From Bremia lactucae (lineage: Eukaryota; Oomycota; Peronosporomycetes; Peronosporales; Peronosporaceae), in the NCBI RefSeq assembly GCF_004359215.1, contig NC_090613.1:1317382-1381381 (forward strand): a DNA stretch of 64,000 bases, read 5' to 3'. The notes beneath the pieces were generated by a model that made no database searches, had not been told where the DNA came from, and saw nothing but the letters and a program-made list of their open reading frames with translations. Positions within the stretch are counted from its first letter, which is position 1; each line of letters starts with the position of its first letter. Positions 43,911-55,307 of this stretch are shown here, in pieces. The position numbers were made by a program, and so were the translations under genes.

Positions 43911-44918
43911 GTGATACCAATGACATGTTTCTTAATTGTTACAGATGCACCTGTTGCAAGGCCCACCGGCAAGAAAATTTCCATAACGAATTTGAGCCTA
44001 TGGTCTTCTAGCAACTAACGTCGATTAAAATTGTTCGACACACAATAATCAACTAGAGTACGAAGTGACAAATTCTTCGTCACTTCGATTTGCAAGTTGA
44101 TAAGGGTAACATCATCACTATGTTTAGCAACACACGGTGACTGTGTGCTTAAAGCAACTTTTGTGAAGAGGACCGCGAACTCTCCTGACATTGGTGGGAT
44201 GCCGCTCTGCACCTACTGACCCCGAGCATTTTCTCACGATGTGCATCGCTGCTGCGGTGTTGCAACAGCTTCAGACCGGCGTCCTTTCGCTATTTATACC
44301 AAGAGGTGGATCACCTCAAGCACCACACTCGTCGGCTAAATGCTCTGACTTTTGATAGGTTGTAACTTGCAGAGCAAAGTTTCTCGCTCTTAATTCAGCA
44401 AAAGTCCATTGATTAGGGATTTCGAGTTCTTGTCGCCTCGATAGACTATAGGAACTCGAATAGACGGAAAGCCTGATTTAGTCCGACGTCCTCCTGTTCT
44501 GCTTTCGAAATAGCTTCGTCCAGTGGGTCTTGACAGGCACCCGCAAGACCCTAATTTAAAACAGCCACCTGTGTTTGCTTACCAATCGGATAATTCATGA
44601 TAAAACTTACTGAGTATCGTGTATTTTGGAAAAGCGTGAGGGTCACGCTTGCCCTGCTTCAAATCCAGAAGCTCTCTCGAGCCTGAATATAGCACATGGC
44701 GGCTTAAACGTTTGCCTAAGCCGGGTCTTAAAGAGCTCATATGACCCAAATATAAAATAAGTTGTGAAGCTTGATTCTAAGGTCCAAGTTTTGGCACGGC
44801 CGGCTGAGTTGGACCTTGCACTGTCATCGATATGGCGAGCTTTAATGGTCATATAATTCGATTATCCATCTTGAAAAGGAGTCGCCTTCATCTGCCTTAA
44901 TATTTTAGATTTCGATCT
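43911..44918. other. Decayed repetitive sequence, no gene seen
   Basis: Short frames on both strands without recognisable domains. Probably further element remains, but I can match them to nothing else in the window. Confidence 0.4.
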
Positions 44919-44927
44919 TTAAGCTTG

Positions 44928-44951
44928 GGGTCGACGCGAAAGCGTCGACCC
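44928..44951. repeat. 10-bp hairpin with GAAA loop
   Basis: GGGTCGACGC-GAAA-GCGTCGACCC, perfect arms and a GNRA-type tetraloop, 36 bp before the 38-bp inverted repeat. No T tract follows, so a bacterial-type terminator does not apply. Confidence 0.85.
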
Positions 44952-44987
44952 GCTGGCTGCCTGTAACGTCTGCTGACTCAACAAACA

Positions 44988-45077
44988 AATCAAAGCTTTG
45001 TCTTTGTTCGTGCTTGGAATGAAATTCCTTTCACTTTTAATTTCATTCCAAGCACGAACAAAGACAAAGCTTTGATT
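44988..45077. repeat. Perfect 38-bp inverted repeat, 14-nt loop
   Basis: Left arm 44988-45025 begins AATCAAAGCTTTGTCTTTGT. The right arm 45040-45077 is its exact reverse complement. The loop is TCCTTTCACTTTTA (45026-45039). The arms themselves contain the palindrome CAAAGCTTTG. A strong hairpin in DNA or RNA. Confidence 0.95.
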
Positions 45078-45299
45078 CATTTCTTCACTAACTTTTTCTT
45101 GGTAGTGTGTCAGAGATTGCTCCATTTCTTCATACAAGCGACATTGGCTAAATTTAGGGTCTATCTCCTCGAAGATAGACCGATCACGCGAGTAACGCGG
45201 ATCCCTCAGCATTATCTTCTCCAGAAGGTCCAAGCGAGGACCAAATCCGCAAGGAAATTTTCGTCATCGGCGGTAATCTTGACCGACCCACCTGTCGAG

Positions 45300-45440
45300 T
45301 GACCTCCCGAGATTTGCCTCAGGATAAAGGCACTCGACATGTTATCGAGCTCAAACCGGGCCCGAAGTACTGTGTCATGAAGCAGTGGCCACTGCCTGAA
45401 CAAGCGCTCGCATCGATACCCTGCTTCTCAAGACGTGTGA
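45300..45440 (+). pseudogene. Gypsy reverse transcriptase N-terminal fragment
   Basis: Reads DLPQDKGTRHVIELKPGPKY then CVMKQWPLPEQALASIP, the same block as 31340-31440 in family B and 54290-54240 in family C. It is short and isolated. Confidence 0.7.
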
Positions 45441-46476
45441 AGTATAGTGGTCAGTACCTCACCGTCTGGCGGTGATATCCCTGGTACGAAACCGGGCACA
45501 CTTGCGGTACCTTTGCATGAAATACTAAGGCTGCTGCCATTGCCCCGCGTCCGGCCGCTGGTCTTCTCCGTCCTGCTGTACACTGCCCAAAAGCTCCACC
45601 AATTGAGCACCCTGTTCTCTCAACCGCTCTGCGTTTGTGAGCCGTGCATATAAAACTACGAGATTAAAAAAATCGGGTTGCATCGAGTCCATGTTGTATT
45701 TGAACCCGGCTATAGCCGCATGTTTATCCTACTTTAGTAGGGCGACCAACATGACGCTGGCACGCCTACAGCCGACCACTTTAAAGTCACTTAAGTATGT
45801 GAAACTAACACGTGAAGTGTGGAAGCTTCCTCCTTCTTAATCTAACATGTCAGCATTGGATGGTACGTGCGTAGTCGTTGCGGACCACTAAGTGCTACCA
45901 GGTGTAACGGGACACCTTTCGCTTGTGCTGCTAGCGTACTAGCTGACCTGCACTGATAACAGATAAGGCGAGGTACCTACGATAACTTCACGTATACTGA
46001 GGTGTAGAGGAAAGACTTTTTAGCATCTGAATGTTAGTGTTAAGAGGGCTTAGTATTGATATAAAGCAAAATTGTGTTAAATGTAATAAGTTCCTACGTA
46101 CGATCTTTCACAACTAAATTATATAAATTGATTAAATGCACGCCGCTTATTCCGGCGTCTGGCAGCGAAAGGCGGGTCGATATACTAAGTTTTCGATTGA
46201 CAACAAACAGAAGTGTCACAGTAATAGTCAATTTTGACTAGTGTGCCAATAAAAGAATGTTATTCACAAATGTAATGTTCAACTTTACTATTGTTCCTCT
46301 TACAGATAATAATAAATATGGGACGAGCTTAACCGTTCAATTTTTATACGAGGGGAAGGCTGCAATCTTGAAGGGAACGAACTGATGGTTGTATTTAAAA
46401 ATTACGAGCAAACACTGGCGAGATACAGAAAGAAGATCGAGTTGCAAATGAAGCCGTACGACCGAGCGATAGTGAG
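45441..46476. other. No gene seen
   Basis: Short frames on both strands with no recognised domain. It contains TGTAACGGGACACC at 45903, a word resembling a Gypsy LTR start, but no matching end was found. Confidence 0.4.
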
Positions 46477-46742
46477 ATTCAATTTTGACGAAGTTCCCTT
46501 TTTTGGAACCCTGCATCCCTCATTACACTATGGGGAATTTCGGCTACAGGGCTTATCCCATCAACTATCCACACATTCGGTGCGGGTTGGCAGGACGTCC
46601 ATCCATTGGATGGTTGCTCGACTTCTTTTTAGCCTATATCCGGCGATATGTGATCGTACCGCTCTCCGCGGGTATCGATCTACGTACCTCCCGGTCCCGG
46701 TCCCAGTTCCAGTGCTTAACCACTCGTCACTGAGGTCGGTCC
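46477..46742 (-). mobile_element. tRNA-derived SINE, copy 2
   Basis: Aligns with copy 1 (19863-20125) over its whole length. On the minus strand the A box is damaged (GTGACGAGTGG) while the B box AGATCGATACC is nearly intact, and a CCGGGA unit is duplicated between the boxes. The flanks GCGATAGTGAG (before) and GCTATAATGAG (after) look like an eroded target-site duplication. This copy is older than copy 1. Confidence 0.8.
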
Positions 46743-46784
46743 AAGCTATAATGAGACAGCATACCTATAATTTGTTGGAGCTCG

Positions 46785-47185
46785 AAGTCAAGTCGTTTCG
46801 CAACTCAACAGTCCTGTTGAGCGCCTCGCTCCGAGCCTGCTCACGCCTCAGCTCCTCCTGAGTCTGAGTGACGGACTCCACCGCAGCATGGCTTTGTGCT
46901 TCGGACGCGGGCTCCCTGCTGTCCGAGCACGAATGCCTCAAACTGCTATAACTGAGCAACATCTTGCTCAGGAGGACTGCTCAAGAGCCTGCCAGGGATT
47001 TTTCACCAAGTCCCTGCGCCAAGTGCTCTGCTACTTCCCGATGATGTTCGGAGAGGTGGGAGAAATAAGCCCAATCAATATTGACGCTCATCCTCACTGA
47101 CACGCTCAAAGTCGTGGGGAGGATTTCAAGTGCTACTAAGTGTCGGCGGGCACGTCTTAATGCGGCTACGCTCTACTTAAGCACA
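46785..47185 (-). pseudogene. Family A gag start and LTR end, reversed
   Basis: The complement reads, from 47185, the last 40 bp of a family A LTR, then a one-base variant of the primer-binding site (TAGTAGCACT near 47140), then the gag start MSVNIDWAYFSHLSEHHREV (near 47095) down to about 46785. It lies beside SINE copy 2. Confidence 0.75.
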
Positions 47186-48699
47186 AGACAGTCTTTGCTT
47201 TTTGCCAGTTCTGAAGCCCTACGATAGAGCATGTGACTTTGACATCTGGTCTGCCTCGCCGTGAGTGACTTGCGTTTACGATGTCGTGTCTGCCCTGACC
47301 ATATTCCTGCTAGAAATGCGAGTACCAATCTCAGATGCGCTGATCTTTTGAAAAACTCACGCGCATTTTTTGCAAGCCGACCGAGTTGTCACGATTTGAA
47401 CGACGCGACTTGAAATCGACGCCAGCTGGCGGTGACAGCCAAAGCTGTCGCTGTTGAGTAAATTGCGGAGAGGCCCTTAGTGCTGACGAGCTGCCGTTTG
47501 GCCATCTCTCAAAAATAAGCTCAATCATAGCGGACCAGCTTGTTGGGGTGCGGCGACAATACTAACAATGTCGCTGCAGTTGAACTAGCTGGTCGTGGCG
47601 ATCAGCAACACAATCGTCCTCTTGAACCCGACAACGACATTCGTATGCAGTCTCAAATAGACCTGGACGTGACGCTTCGCATCGACGATCTAGACCAAGG
47701 CGAGATTGACGGTATGACTTCATGTCCCAGTGACGATGGCGAAGCACCGTTTCCGAGAGAGCTAGTTGATACATTCGAGACCGAGACCCTCCAGTCAAGC
47801 AGTAATCCCGCCGTGCTATCGTTCGCACTTATTCCGTACGATCTATCGACGGACGCACATGACGCGTAAGCCGCAGCACGAGCGACAAACCAACATGATG
47901 AAGCAGTGCAATTATCTTGAGCCCGTAAAGCAAAATTAAACGCTTCGGCAGGAGTTTCTGCGGCTGCGTCACCCAGCTCTTTGCAGCGTACGCGCTTGAA
48001 CAGCAGATCATTGAAGTAGTGGTCGTTTGACCGCCAAAATAACACGCCAGCTTTTGGATTGATCGACGACAAGACAAATTCAATGAAAAAGATGGCTTCG
48101 CTCGGATCAAGGCGGACCCGGTAGCGATTATGCGCCTTTTTGCGACGATACCACACCCAGTCGACTTTATTTTGACGCTCAAAATCGACAAGCTCAAGTT
48201 TATTGTGCACGCAGCGAACAGCGTAGCACAATTGTCTGGCATTTGACAATACGATGCGGACAAGACATTGACTTTGAAGACTCGATAACAATGAACTTCA
48301 TGGGCAGCTGAAGCAGCTGTAAAGTCTGGAGCTCCACGATGGAAATTAACTGACTCGATTCAGCGCGGAAACCGCAAGGGACAGCTCAATCCAGTGGCCA
48401 TTCTGGCGACTGTGGTCAAAACGGTCGAGATCGACGAGTAGGGTGCGCTCAATGCCCAGTTGTGAGCGTAAAGCGAGTTGTCTCGTCAGCCGGATTCACC
48501 ATGTCAACGTTGTTACTGTTCGACGTGGATTGCCGTTCGGTGTTGAACAATCCGTCTTCAATCGCTTTGCTGCCACAAAATCTCACGTCTGCATTGCATT
48601 ATTTGCTGGCACTGTAACTTCTGCTGCGAGTTTTCTTACTGCTGCCTGTGCTATCGCTGGCTTCCTTGTGCAGGCTTGTAGTCACGCAGCCGCTGTGCG
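47186..48699. other. Unresolved stretch with frames on both strands
   Basis: The longest frame is on the minus strand (48291-47653, 212 codons; NKVDWVWYRRKKAHNRYRVR, FWRSNDHYFNDLLFKRVRCK). The plus strand also gives protein-like text: 47540-47869 (PLEPDNDIRMQSQIDLDVTL) and, with stops, near 48078-48250 (NEKDGFARIKADPVAIMRLF, DFILTLKIDKLKFIVHAANS). I favour a decayed plus-strand gene, but this is not secure. No family recognised. Confidence 0.3.
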
Positions 48700-49500
48700 A
48701 CATCAAAACCCACATGGTTGCGCAGATTCTTCAGTGTCTTGCCCCAGCTCGGTTTACCACGCCTGTTTACCGTACAAGTTCTTCGAGCACAGGAGGGTAC
48801 TGCCTGATAGACCGAAACTTATGGATCTAAGCCTCGTTGAAGAAGAGAAGAGGCTCTTCAAGCTGTGGAGCAGCATATTAACACGTAGATTTTATATGTG
48901 CGGAAGCACGAAACATTTACGTCCAGCCTATTTCCTACCCAATACGGGTAAAGCTTGAAAGAGCACCAATGCCGATTATACCAGAAATCTGGTACGGTGC
49001 CAAAACGTCGATACCCAGTCTGAATGCTGGAAGCATTGTAGGCCTAAGGCCGAGTCATCAAGGTGTATTATCCCTGATGTATATGGGCACGTCTAAGTCC
49101 ACCGACTGTGGTCGGCCGAGGTGGTACCATACTGAGTTTCAATAGTGACACCATTGGTGGTTCACCAGGGCATAGCGGGTCAATTCCATATAATGCAAAT
49201 CGAAGTTTGCGTGCTTACAAGGTCCAATGCATGACTCGTTAATTTGAAGCCAAAGCATAGCATTAATGCAGTTCTACCTATCAGTAAGGACAAGCCGCAT
49301 AAAGGTACGATACGTAATCTTGATTTGATAAGCATGATTATGCTGGGTCATACTGCCGATTATTATAGGCTCTAATTCCGATTGGATGAGCACCTGAAGT
49401 TGCGTTGCGTCTGCCTTGGAGAAATGCAAAATAGCCGGCGAGAAAGCAAGTTGCACCAAAGACGGTGGTCCAAGTTACAGGCCCTTACGAAGGCATTATC
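48700..49500 (+). pseudogene. Family C-type gag and protease-linker remains, plus strand
   Basis: 48760-48960 matches the complement of 55830-56150: TPVYRTSSSSTGGYCLIDRN, ASLKKRRGSSSCGAA, then ICAEARNIYVQP. Further on, a GG..SIPYNANRSLRAYKV stretch has stops. This is an older family C fragment facing the complete element. 49501-49769 shows nothing else. Confidence 0.6.
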
Positions 49501-49769
49501 GATTGCTCAAAGTCTCTTTTTTGGCAAGCTAGTTTAGTAGACTGCGTTTGATAGCATAAATATCACCTGCAACCCCAACGGAGATCCTCTACTGTGGGAA
49601 GCAACTAGCCCGTGCGATTGGAGGCGAATTTCAAGGGTCGGCGTCATCGTCAGACTCGGAGGCCACTGTTAAGGCCTCCGTAATGCATTTAGATTGCTTT
49701 TCACTGTGAGAGCAGCCGGCATTTTTTTTTGCACCTGTAGAGCCAGACGAGAATGTTTTGTGCAACCTC

Positions 49770-49774
49770 CCACT
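49770..49774. repeat. Target-site duplication CCACT (left) of family C
   Basis: CCACT lies directly outside the 3' LTR and again at 57270-57274 outside the 5' LTR. Five-base duplications are normal for Ty3/Gypsy integrases. Confidence 0.88.
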
Positions 49775-50260
49775 TGTAGCGGAGCTACCTCGCTCCTAAA
49801 GTTAGAGGAAGACTTTCAGACTCAGAGAGGTACTTAGTTCTATTGAACTAATGGGTTTAACAACTCAGGAAGTCGTACAAGCTATTAAAGCTTAAGGAAT
49901 CCTAGTTCAATGGATTCAGGGGCTCGTAGAACCAAGTGGCAACTAGCGCCCAAGAGGATATACCTTAGAAAAGCTTCTATCTCTTACAGATCAATGCGCA
50001 AGCCTTAGGAAGGCACTTAACGCTTTAAGATCAAAAGGGGAACTGCACTTTATTTAATAGTCTAAATCTAAAAACCTTAATCTAGCTAATTAAAAATAGA
50101 TTTTGGCCGCCAGATTTATTTCTGGCGGCGACCACATTTGTTACCCATAATAAATGGGATTTAAGTAACTAACTATTTTATAATTAGATAAAAGGGTATT
50201 TTACCCATAAAGTAAATGTACCACAACAACGGTTCTCCAACCGATGTGTGCCCCATTACA
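49775..50260 (-). repeat. 3' LTR of family C
   Basis: 486 bp, ends TGTA../..TACA as read on the plus strand. It is preceded (in element orientation) by the polypurine tract GGGGGAGGG at 50269-50261. Confidence 0.9.
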
Positions 50261-50371
50261 CCCTCCCCCATCAGACTGTTGACACCGAGTGACAACATTT
50301 GCTTTATTTCCTCTTTGAGGTTGGAACCTTAACAGCTAACCGTTTGGTTGTGTTTTCCATTCCTTTGTCTA

Positions 50372-51689
50372 ATGACAATTAAGCGTGAGTCACAGACTCT
50401 GAGCACCTTCCTCGACGATGAGAGCATGGTGGACTTTGAAAGTCACTCTCAATCGGAGGAGGAGGAAAAAGAGCGGCGTTCGCTCACGCGTTCTCCTCCG
50501 GACGAACGTTGGCGAGCCCCGAATCCGTTCCCAGAACGTGGTACCGCTGATGTCTTAACTGCATTGAGCAGGACACCGGACCCTGAGTCCAACATTATTA
50601 CGAGTCCGCTCGATGAAGAGCAGAGCAGATAATCCTCATAGAGGAAAGAGCTCGTCGTCGAGCTGCCGAAATAGAGAAAACTAAGGCTCATATTGAATAT
50701 AGATTCACTCCGCTTAGTGCGGACGAGCATCTCAAAGAGATAGCGGGTCATAGCTTGGCCATTTGGATCTCTGGTGACCCGGCGAGGACGCCGGAGGAGA
50801 TCGCTGCTCGCGACGCTCTTCATGAGCAATACCTTACGCCGAAGGTAATGGCGCGAAGCCAGTATCTGACGCGTTTACGTGATCAAGCCCGTGACGTCCA
50901 TGATGGAAATTCCGATCGTTTTGTTTCCAAACGTAACAAGAACTGAAAACGAAGTCTCATTTGAGAAATGGGTTCACCGAGCCCGCAAACTCCGTAATAT
51001 CTGGAACATCAGAGAGTCTGCGGATAGAGGTCATGTTTGTTTAGAACGGAAGCTTCGCTTCGACTTGGCTCGGCTTAAGGACAAAGGCCAGTTACGTTCG
51101 GCATTTATGCCACAAAACGAAGAAAGGCATAGCCGATATTTCAGTGCTTCGGATGACCGTACAACCATGGATCGAAGCCGCACTGAGGCTATAGATCCAC
51201 CTAATCCTACGTTTAGTGGTGGGAAGCGTCGTTTGACGCGAGTTGATCCTGAGCTCGGCGTACGGGCAATCTTGCCGAAGAGGTACCTCGAACTCTTAAG
51301 AGTTTTCAGAAGAGGGTACCCTACCCACTTCACCAGATACTGGTATTGACCCTCATGACGACATCGCTTTAGAAGTTTCTCCACATGAAACTGAAGGTTC
51401 CCCCGCGCATCAAGCAGCGCGAGAGGGGGCCGAAATTTCGGCGGAAGCATTTGATGCTCTACGGCGCGAGGTGCAACTTCTTCGTGAGGTCCTTGATCGG
51501 GTTAAGAGCTCTTTTAAGGCGGTTCGGGACCGTCTTTCGACGCTGGAGCGTCAGCAGCCTCGTTTAGAGGGTCAGTTGGATATCCTGGTGAAGATGCAAC
51601 AATCTGCGGCACGACCGCCTGTCTCGGCGCAAGGGGCCTTCAAGTCCACGTGGGAAGGGTCCCGATATGGCTTAAGCAAGCCAACGTAA
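50372..51689 (+). pseudogene. Antisense gene of Gypsy family C (best-preserved copy)
   Basis: It lies between the 3' LTR and the end of pol but reads in the opposite direction to the element. From the ATG at 50372 about 430 codons can be followed with only three frame breaks (near 50630, 50935, 51345). In order: an acidic, Ser/Glu-rich N-terminus (SMVDFESHSQSEEEEKE), a basic helix (EERARRRAAEIEKTKAHIEY), a middle domain (ISGDPARTPEEIAARDALHE, EVSFEKWVHRARKLRNIWNI, KLRFDLARLKDKGQLRSAF), and a C-terminal coiled coil (FDALRREVQLLREVLDRVKS, FKAVRDRLSTLERQQPRLEG). The last 118 bp overlap the end of pol tail-to-tail. I recognise no named domain. Nucleic-acid binding or a Gag-like assembly role would be guesses. 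Confidence 0.65.
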
Positions 51690-52633
51690 AATACTGGGTG
51701 TGTACGCAGCTTACTGGGGAGGTTTAGCGTATAAGCTAGACCCTTCTTGGCCACGACCGTAAATGGTCCAATAAAGCGCTGGTTTGGTTTGAAGACCGCG
51801 GAAACCAAGTTGGTAGGTAGGTTTTTAGCGCTTAGTAAAACTCGGTCTCCGACCATATAAGAATTAATACAGATTCTGCCTTTGGCATCTGCTTGCTCTT
51901 TTATTTGTCTTGGCTATCAGCCTTCGTATTTCTTACATGTCTTAAGACACTAATTCGCGTCGCGAGAAACTCGCTTACTTGTTTCCAAACGGTAATAAGG
52001 CTGATATCAGCAAGCCTATCGGCCAATTCTCCCCCACTAAGCCCTGAGCCACACAGTGGAATCGTTAACGGAACGCGTGGGTGGGTGAGACTGTTGACAT
52101 TGAGCGGAGTATAACCTTTAGAGGCATGTACAACATTATTTAACGCAAACTCCACCACTGGAAGCATTGAGCTCCAGCGCTTTGGTGTCTGAGCACACAC
52201 ACTGCGTAAAATGTCTTCAATGACGCGATTTACTAGTTCAGTTTGACCATCGGTCTGCGGATGGTCCGCAGTGGACATATCCAATCTGGTGCCAAGCACT
52301 CAGAAAATTGATTTCCAGAATTTACCCGTGCAACGGGGGTCCCGATCAGAGACAACATGGCAAACCATGTTGTCGAAACACGCGATCGATAAACAGCTTA
52401 GCTGTACCTTCTCCATCCAAGGAATCCCACACGGCCGCTAAGTGAGCCATTTTGCTCAATCCGTCAACAAAGACCACTATACCGGAGTTACCGGCTGAAT
52501 CTTTCGGTAGACCGGAAACAAAATCCATACTAATGAAATCCCAGCAACCTATGGGGACGAGAAGACTCGCCAGTGGGCGCAGCAGCATGCGCCGAGGGTT
52601 TAACCCGTTGGCAAGTTTCGCATTCGCGAACAT
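51572..52633 (-). pseudogene. Family C integrase, broken
   Basis: In element order: CWDFISMDFVSGLPKDSAGN, VVFVDGLSKMAHLAAVWDSL, SDRDPRCTGKFW in a shifted frame, then MSTADHPQTDGQTELVNRVI with SMLPVVEFALNNVVHASKGY (frame 52299-51901), a stop, and the C-terminal module 51856-51572 (VGDRVLLSAKNLPTN, RFIGPFTVVAKKGLAYTLNL, LRTHPVFYVGLLKPY). It overlaps the antisense gene at its end. Confidence 0.88.
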
Positions 52634-53709
52634 ATGTGCTGACCCATTTATAAAGTTTGGGCCACCAATAACTCTGGCTTATCGGCCGTAGGTCTTTTCT
52701 CTACCGAGATGACCACCAAGAACAGTATCCGTGCCTTATAAAGGATTTAGTTCTTCAAATCCTCATCATGAGGAACAACGACACGCGGAAGGTCCGCGAT
52801 GTCTGTGCAATAAAGCAAGAGGTCGTTATCGGTAGAAAATCGATGTAACCTCGTACGCAAACGTGCCTGCAATTTAATACCTGAATCCGAGTTCTTTAAA
52901 GCTCGTAGCAGAGCTACACACTGTTCATCCTTGGCGTAAGCCGAACGGATTAATTCAGGAATAGGTGACGAGATAGTCGTTAAATGAGAAAGCTCATAAT
53001 CCTGCCTGCGTGATAACGCATCGGCCAAAGCATTTTGCTTGCCGGGTTTATACTTCACCTCGAAGTTGTATTCCGCAAAAAAGGATAGCCATCGGGCCAT
53101 TCTCTGTGAGAGATAGGGCGACTTAGTCGCCGTGCGTAATGACGCGTGATCTGTATATATCACAAACGGCTTAGAGCCGAGCAGATGAACTCTGAATTTG
53201 ACGAGAGCATACTTCAGAGCAAGGAAATCTTTGTCATGAAGTGGGTAATTCTTTTCCGCAGCCTAAAGCTCTCTAGACTCGAACGCAATCACACATTCGT
53301 GCCCATTAACATCTGTTTGTAACAGAGCACTGCCAATGGCAAAATCTGATGCGTCACAGACGACACTGAAAGGCCAATTTGGGTTTGGCAGTACCAGAAT
53401 CGGGGCATGGATAAGACTATCCTTAACTCGTTGAAAAGCATCATCTTCGATGCTAGTCCAGCACCATTCTGCATCCTTTTTTAAGGAGATCTGATAATGG
53501 CCTAGCCATATCAGCATAATTTTTGCTATATTTGTGTAAATAATTGGCGAGACCCAACCACTTACGCAAATCCTTTTGGTTTTTAGGAACGGCCAATCTA
53601 CTATGGCTTTTGCCTTGGCGGGATCCGCTCTAAGGCCTCCCTTTCCAATGAAGCATCCTAAAAAAAGGAATTTCGTCTGCGCCAAAAATGCATTTAGATG
53701 CATTGGCAT
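52634..53709 (-). pseudogene. Family C RNase H and connection domain, broken
   Basis: Connection domain near 53560 (DLRKW.GLANYLHKYSKNY-like, with stops). RNase H starts FSVVCDASDFAIGSALLQTD, then a stop at 53263, then HDKDFLALKYALVKFRVHLL and VIYTDHASLRTATKSPYLSQ, FEVKYKPGKQNALADALSRR. Its end continues into the integrase zinc-binding region near 52750. Confidence 0.88.
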
Positions 53710-54344
53710 ACAATTTGTTTGTGCGCATGCACTCGAGCACTGCTCGCAAATGGTCTAAATGGTTTTCCATATCCGACCGACCCTGCTCCGCACGACTATG
53801 GACAAAAATGTCATCGAAATAAGTCTGTGCATAACCTCGATGAGGGCGAAACAGTTGCGTCACTAGACGATTAAATGTTGCCGGGGCGTTGGAAAGCCCT
53901 TGTGGCATAATTAACCACTCCCATAACATGCCGCTTGGGGGGCTAACCGCTGTAAGCGGGATATCGCTAGCTCGAATGAGCAATTGGTAGTAACCATCGA
54001 CTAAGTCCAATGCACTGTACTTTGTGTATCCCACCATATTATTCTGAAGAACATCCTTTCTAGGATTGGGGGTCTGTGCTGATAAAGTGACAGCATTAAG
54101 CTTATTATAAGCATGTACAATGAATACGCCATTTACCGTTTGGCTTTTTGACACAAAATGTCGGTGTCGAATCAGATTTGCTCTCTCGTACCATTCCAGC
54201 CTCGTGCTTAGCACGGAAGAAATCGTCAATGACGTCACACTGCTCCCTTGGTAAATGCCATTGTCTTGTGACACAGTATTTGGTTCCCGGAACCAAGTCA
54301 ATTTCATGACGAACACCTCTATCCGGAGGTAAAACAGATGGTGG
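53630..54344 (-). pseudogene. Family C reverse transcriptase, broken
   Basis: From the gap: RGVRHEIDLVPGTKYCVTRQ, CDVIDDFFRAKHEAGMVRES, TPTFCVKKPNGKWRIH, a frameshift near 54110, then VHAYNKLNAVTLSAQTPNPR, YSALDLVDGYYQLLIRASDI, MPQGLSNAPATFNRLVTQLF and the catalytic box YFDDIFVHSRAE. The polymerase motifs are all present. Only the frameshift and later stops break it. Confidence 0.9.
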
Positions 54345-55307
54345 NNNNNNNNNNNNNNNNNNNNNNNNNNNNNNNNNNNNNNNNNNNNNNNNNNNNNNNN
54401 NNNNNNNNNNNNNNNNNNNNNNNNNNNNNNNNNNNNNNNNNNNNNNNNNNNNNNNNNNNNNNNNNNNNNNNNNNNNNNNNNNNNNNNNNNNNNNNNNNNN
54501 NNNNNNNNNNNNNNNNNNNNNNNNNNNNNNNNNNNNNNNNNNNNNNNNNNNNNNNNNNNNNNNNNNNNNNNNNNNNNNNNNNNNNNNNNNNNNNNNNNNN
54601 NNNNNNNNNNNNNNNNNNNNNNNNNNNNNNNNNNNNNNNNNNNNNNNNNNNNNNNNNNNNNNNNNNNNNNNNNNNNNNNNNNNNNNNNNNNNNNNNNNNN
54701 NNNNNNNNNNNNNNNNNNNNNNNNNNNNNNNNNNNNNNNNNNNNNNNNNNNNNNNNNNNNNNNNNNNNNNNNNNNNNNNNNNNNNNNNNNNNNNNNNNNN
54801 NNNNNNNNNNNNNNNNNNNNNNNNNNNNNNNNNNNNNNNNNNNNNNNNNNNNNNNNNNNNNNNNNNNNNNNNNNNNNNNNNNNNNNNNNNNNNNNNNNNN
54901 NNNNNNNNNNNNNNNNNNNNNNNNNNNNNNNNNNNNNNNNNNNNNNNNNNNNNNNNNNNNNNNNNNNNNNNNNNNNNNNNNNNNNNNNNNNNNNNNNNNN
55001 NNNNNNNNNNNNNNNNNNNNNNNNNNNNNNNNNNNNNNNNNNNNNNNNNNNNNNNNNNNNNNNNNNNNNNNNNNNNNNNNNNNNNNNNNNNNNNNNNNNN
55101 NNNNNNNNNNNNNNNNNNNNNNNNNNNNNNNNNNNNNNNNNNNNNNNNNNNNNNNNNNNNNNNNNNNNNNNNNNNNNNNNNNNNNNNNNNNNNNNNNNNN
55201 NNNNNNNNNNNNNNNNNNNNNNNNNNNNNNNNNNNNNNNNNNNNNNNNNNNNNNNNNNNNNNNNNNNNNNNNNNNNNNNNNNNNNNNNNNNNNNNNNNNN
55301 NNNNNNN
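54345..55307. other. Assembly gap (963 N)
   Basis: Run of N between protease and reverse transcriptase of family C. Unlike the other two gaps, its flanks are not duplicates. Confidence 0.99.

Larger units (their letters stand above)
44919..45240 (-). pseudogene. Fragment of family A antisense gene with hairpin
   Basis: The minus strand near 45225-45180 reads LLEKIMLRDPRYSRDR, matching KRIMLRDPRYSRDV in copy 1. The matching plus-strand words (CGCGGATCCCTCAGCATTATC) are at 45197. The Ser/Pro/Arg tail is replaced by sequence containing a perfect 38-bp inverted repeat. Confidence 0.55.

Noticed and set aside
44928..44951. GAAA hairpin as an intrinsic terminator
   Set aside because: The genome is eukaryotic and no T tract follows.
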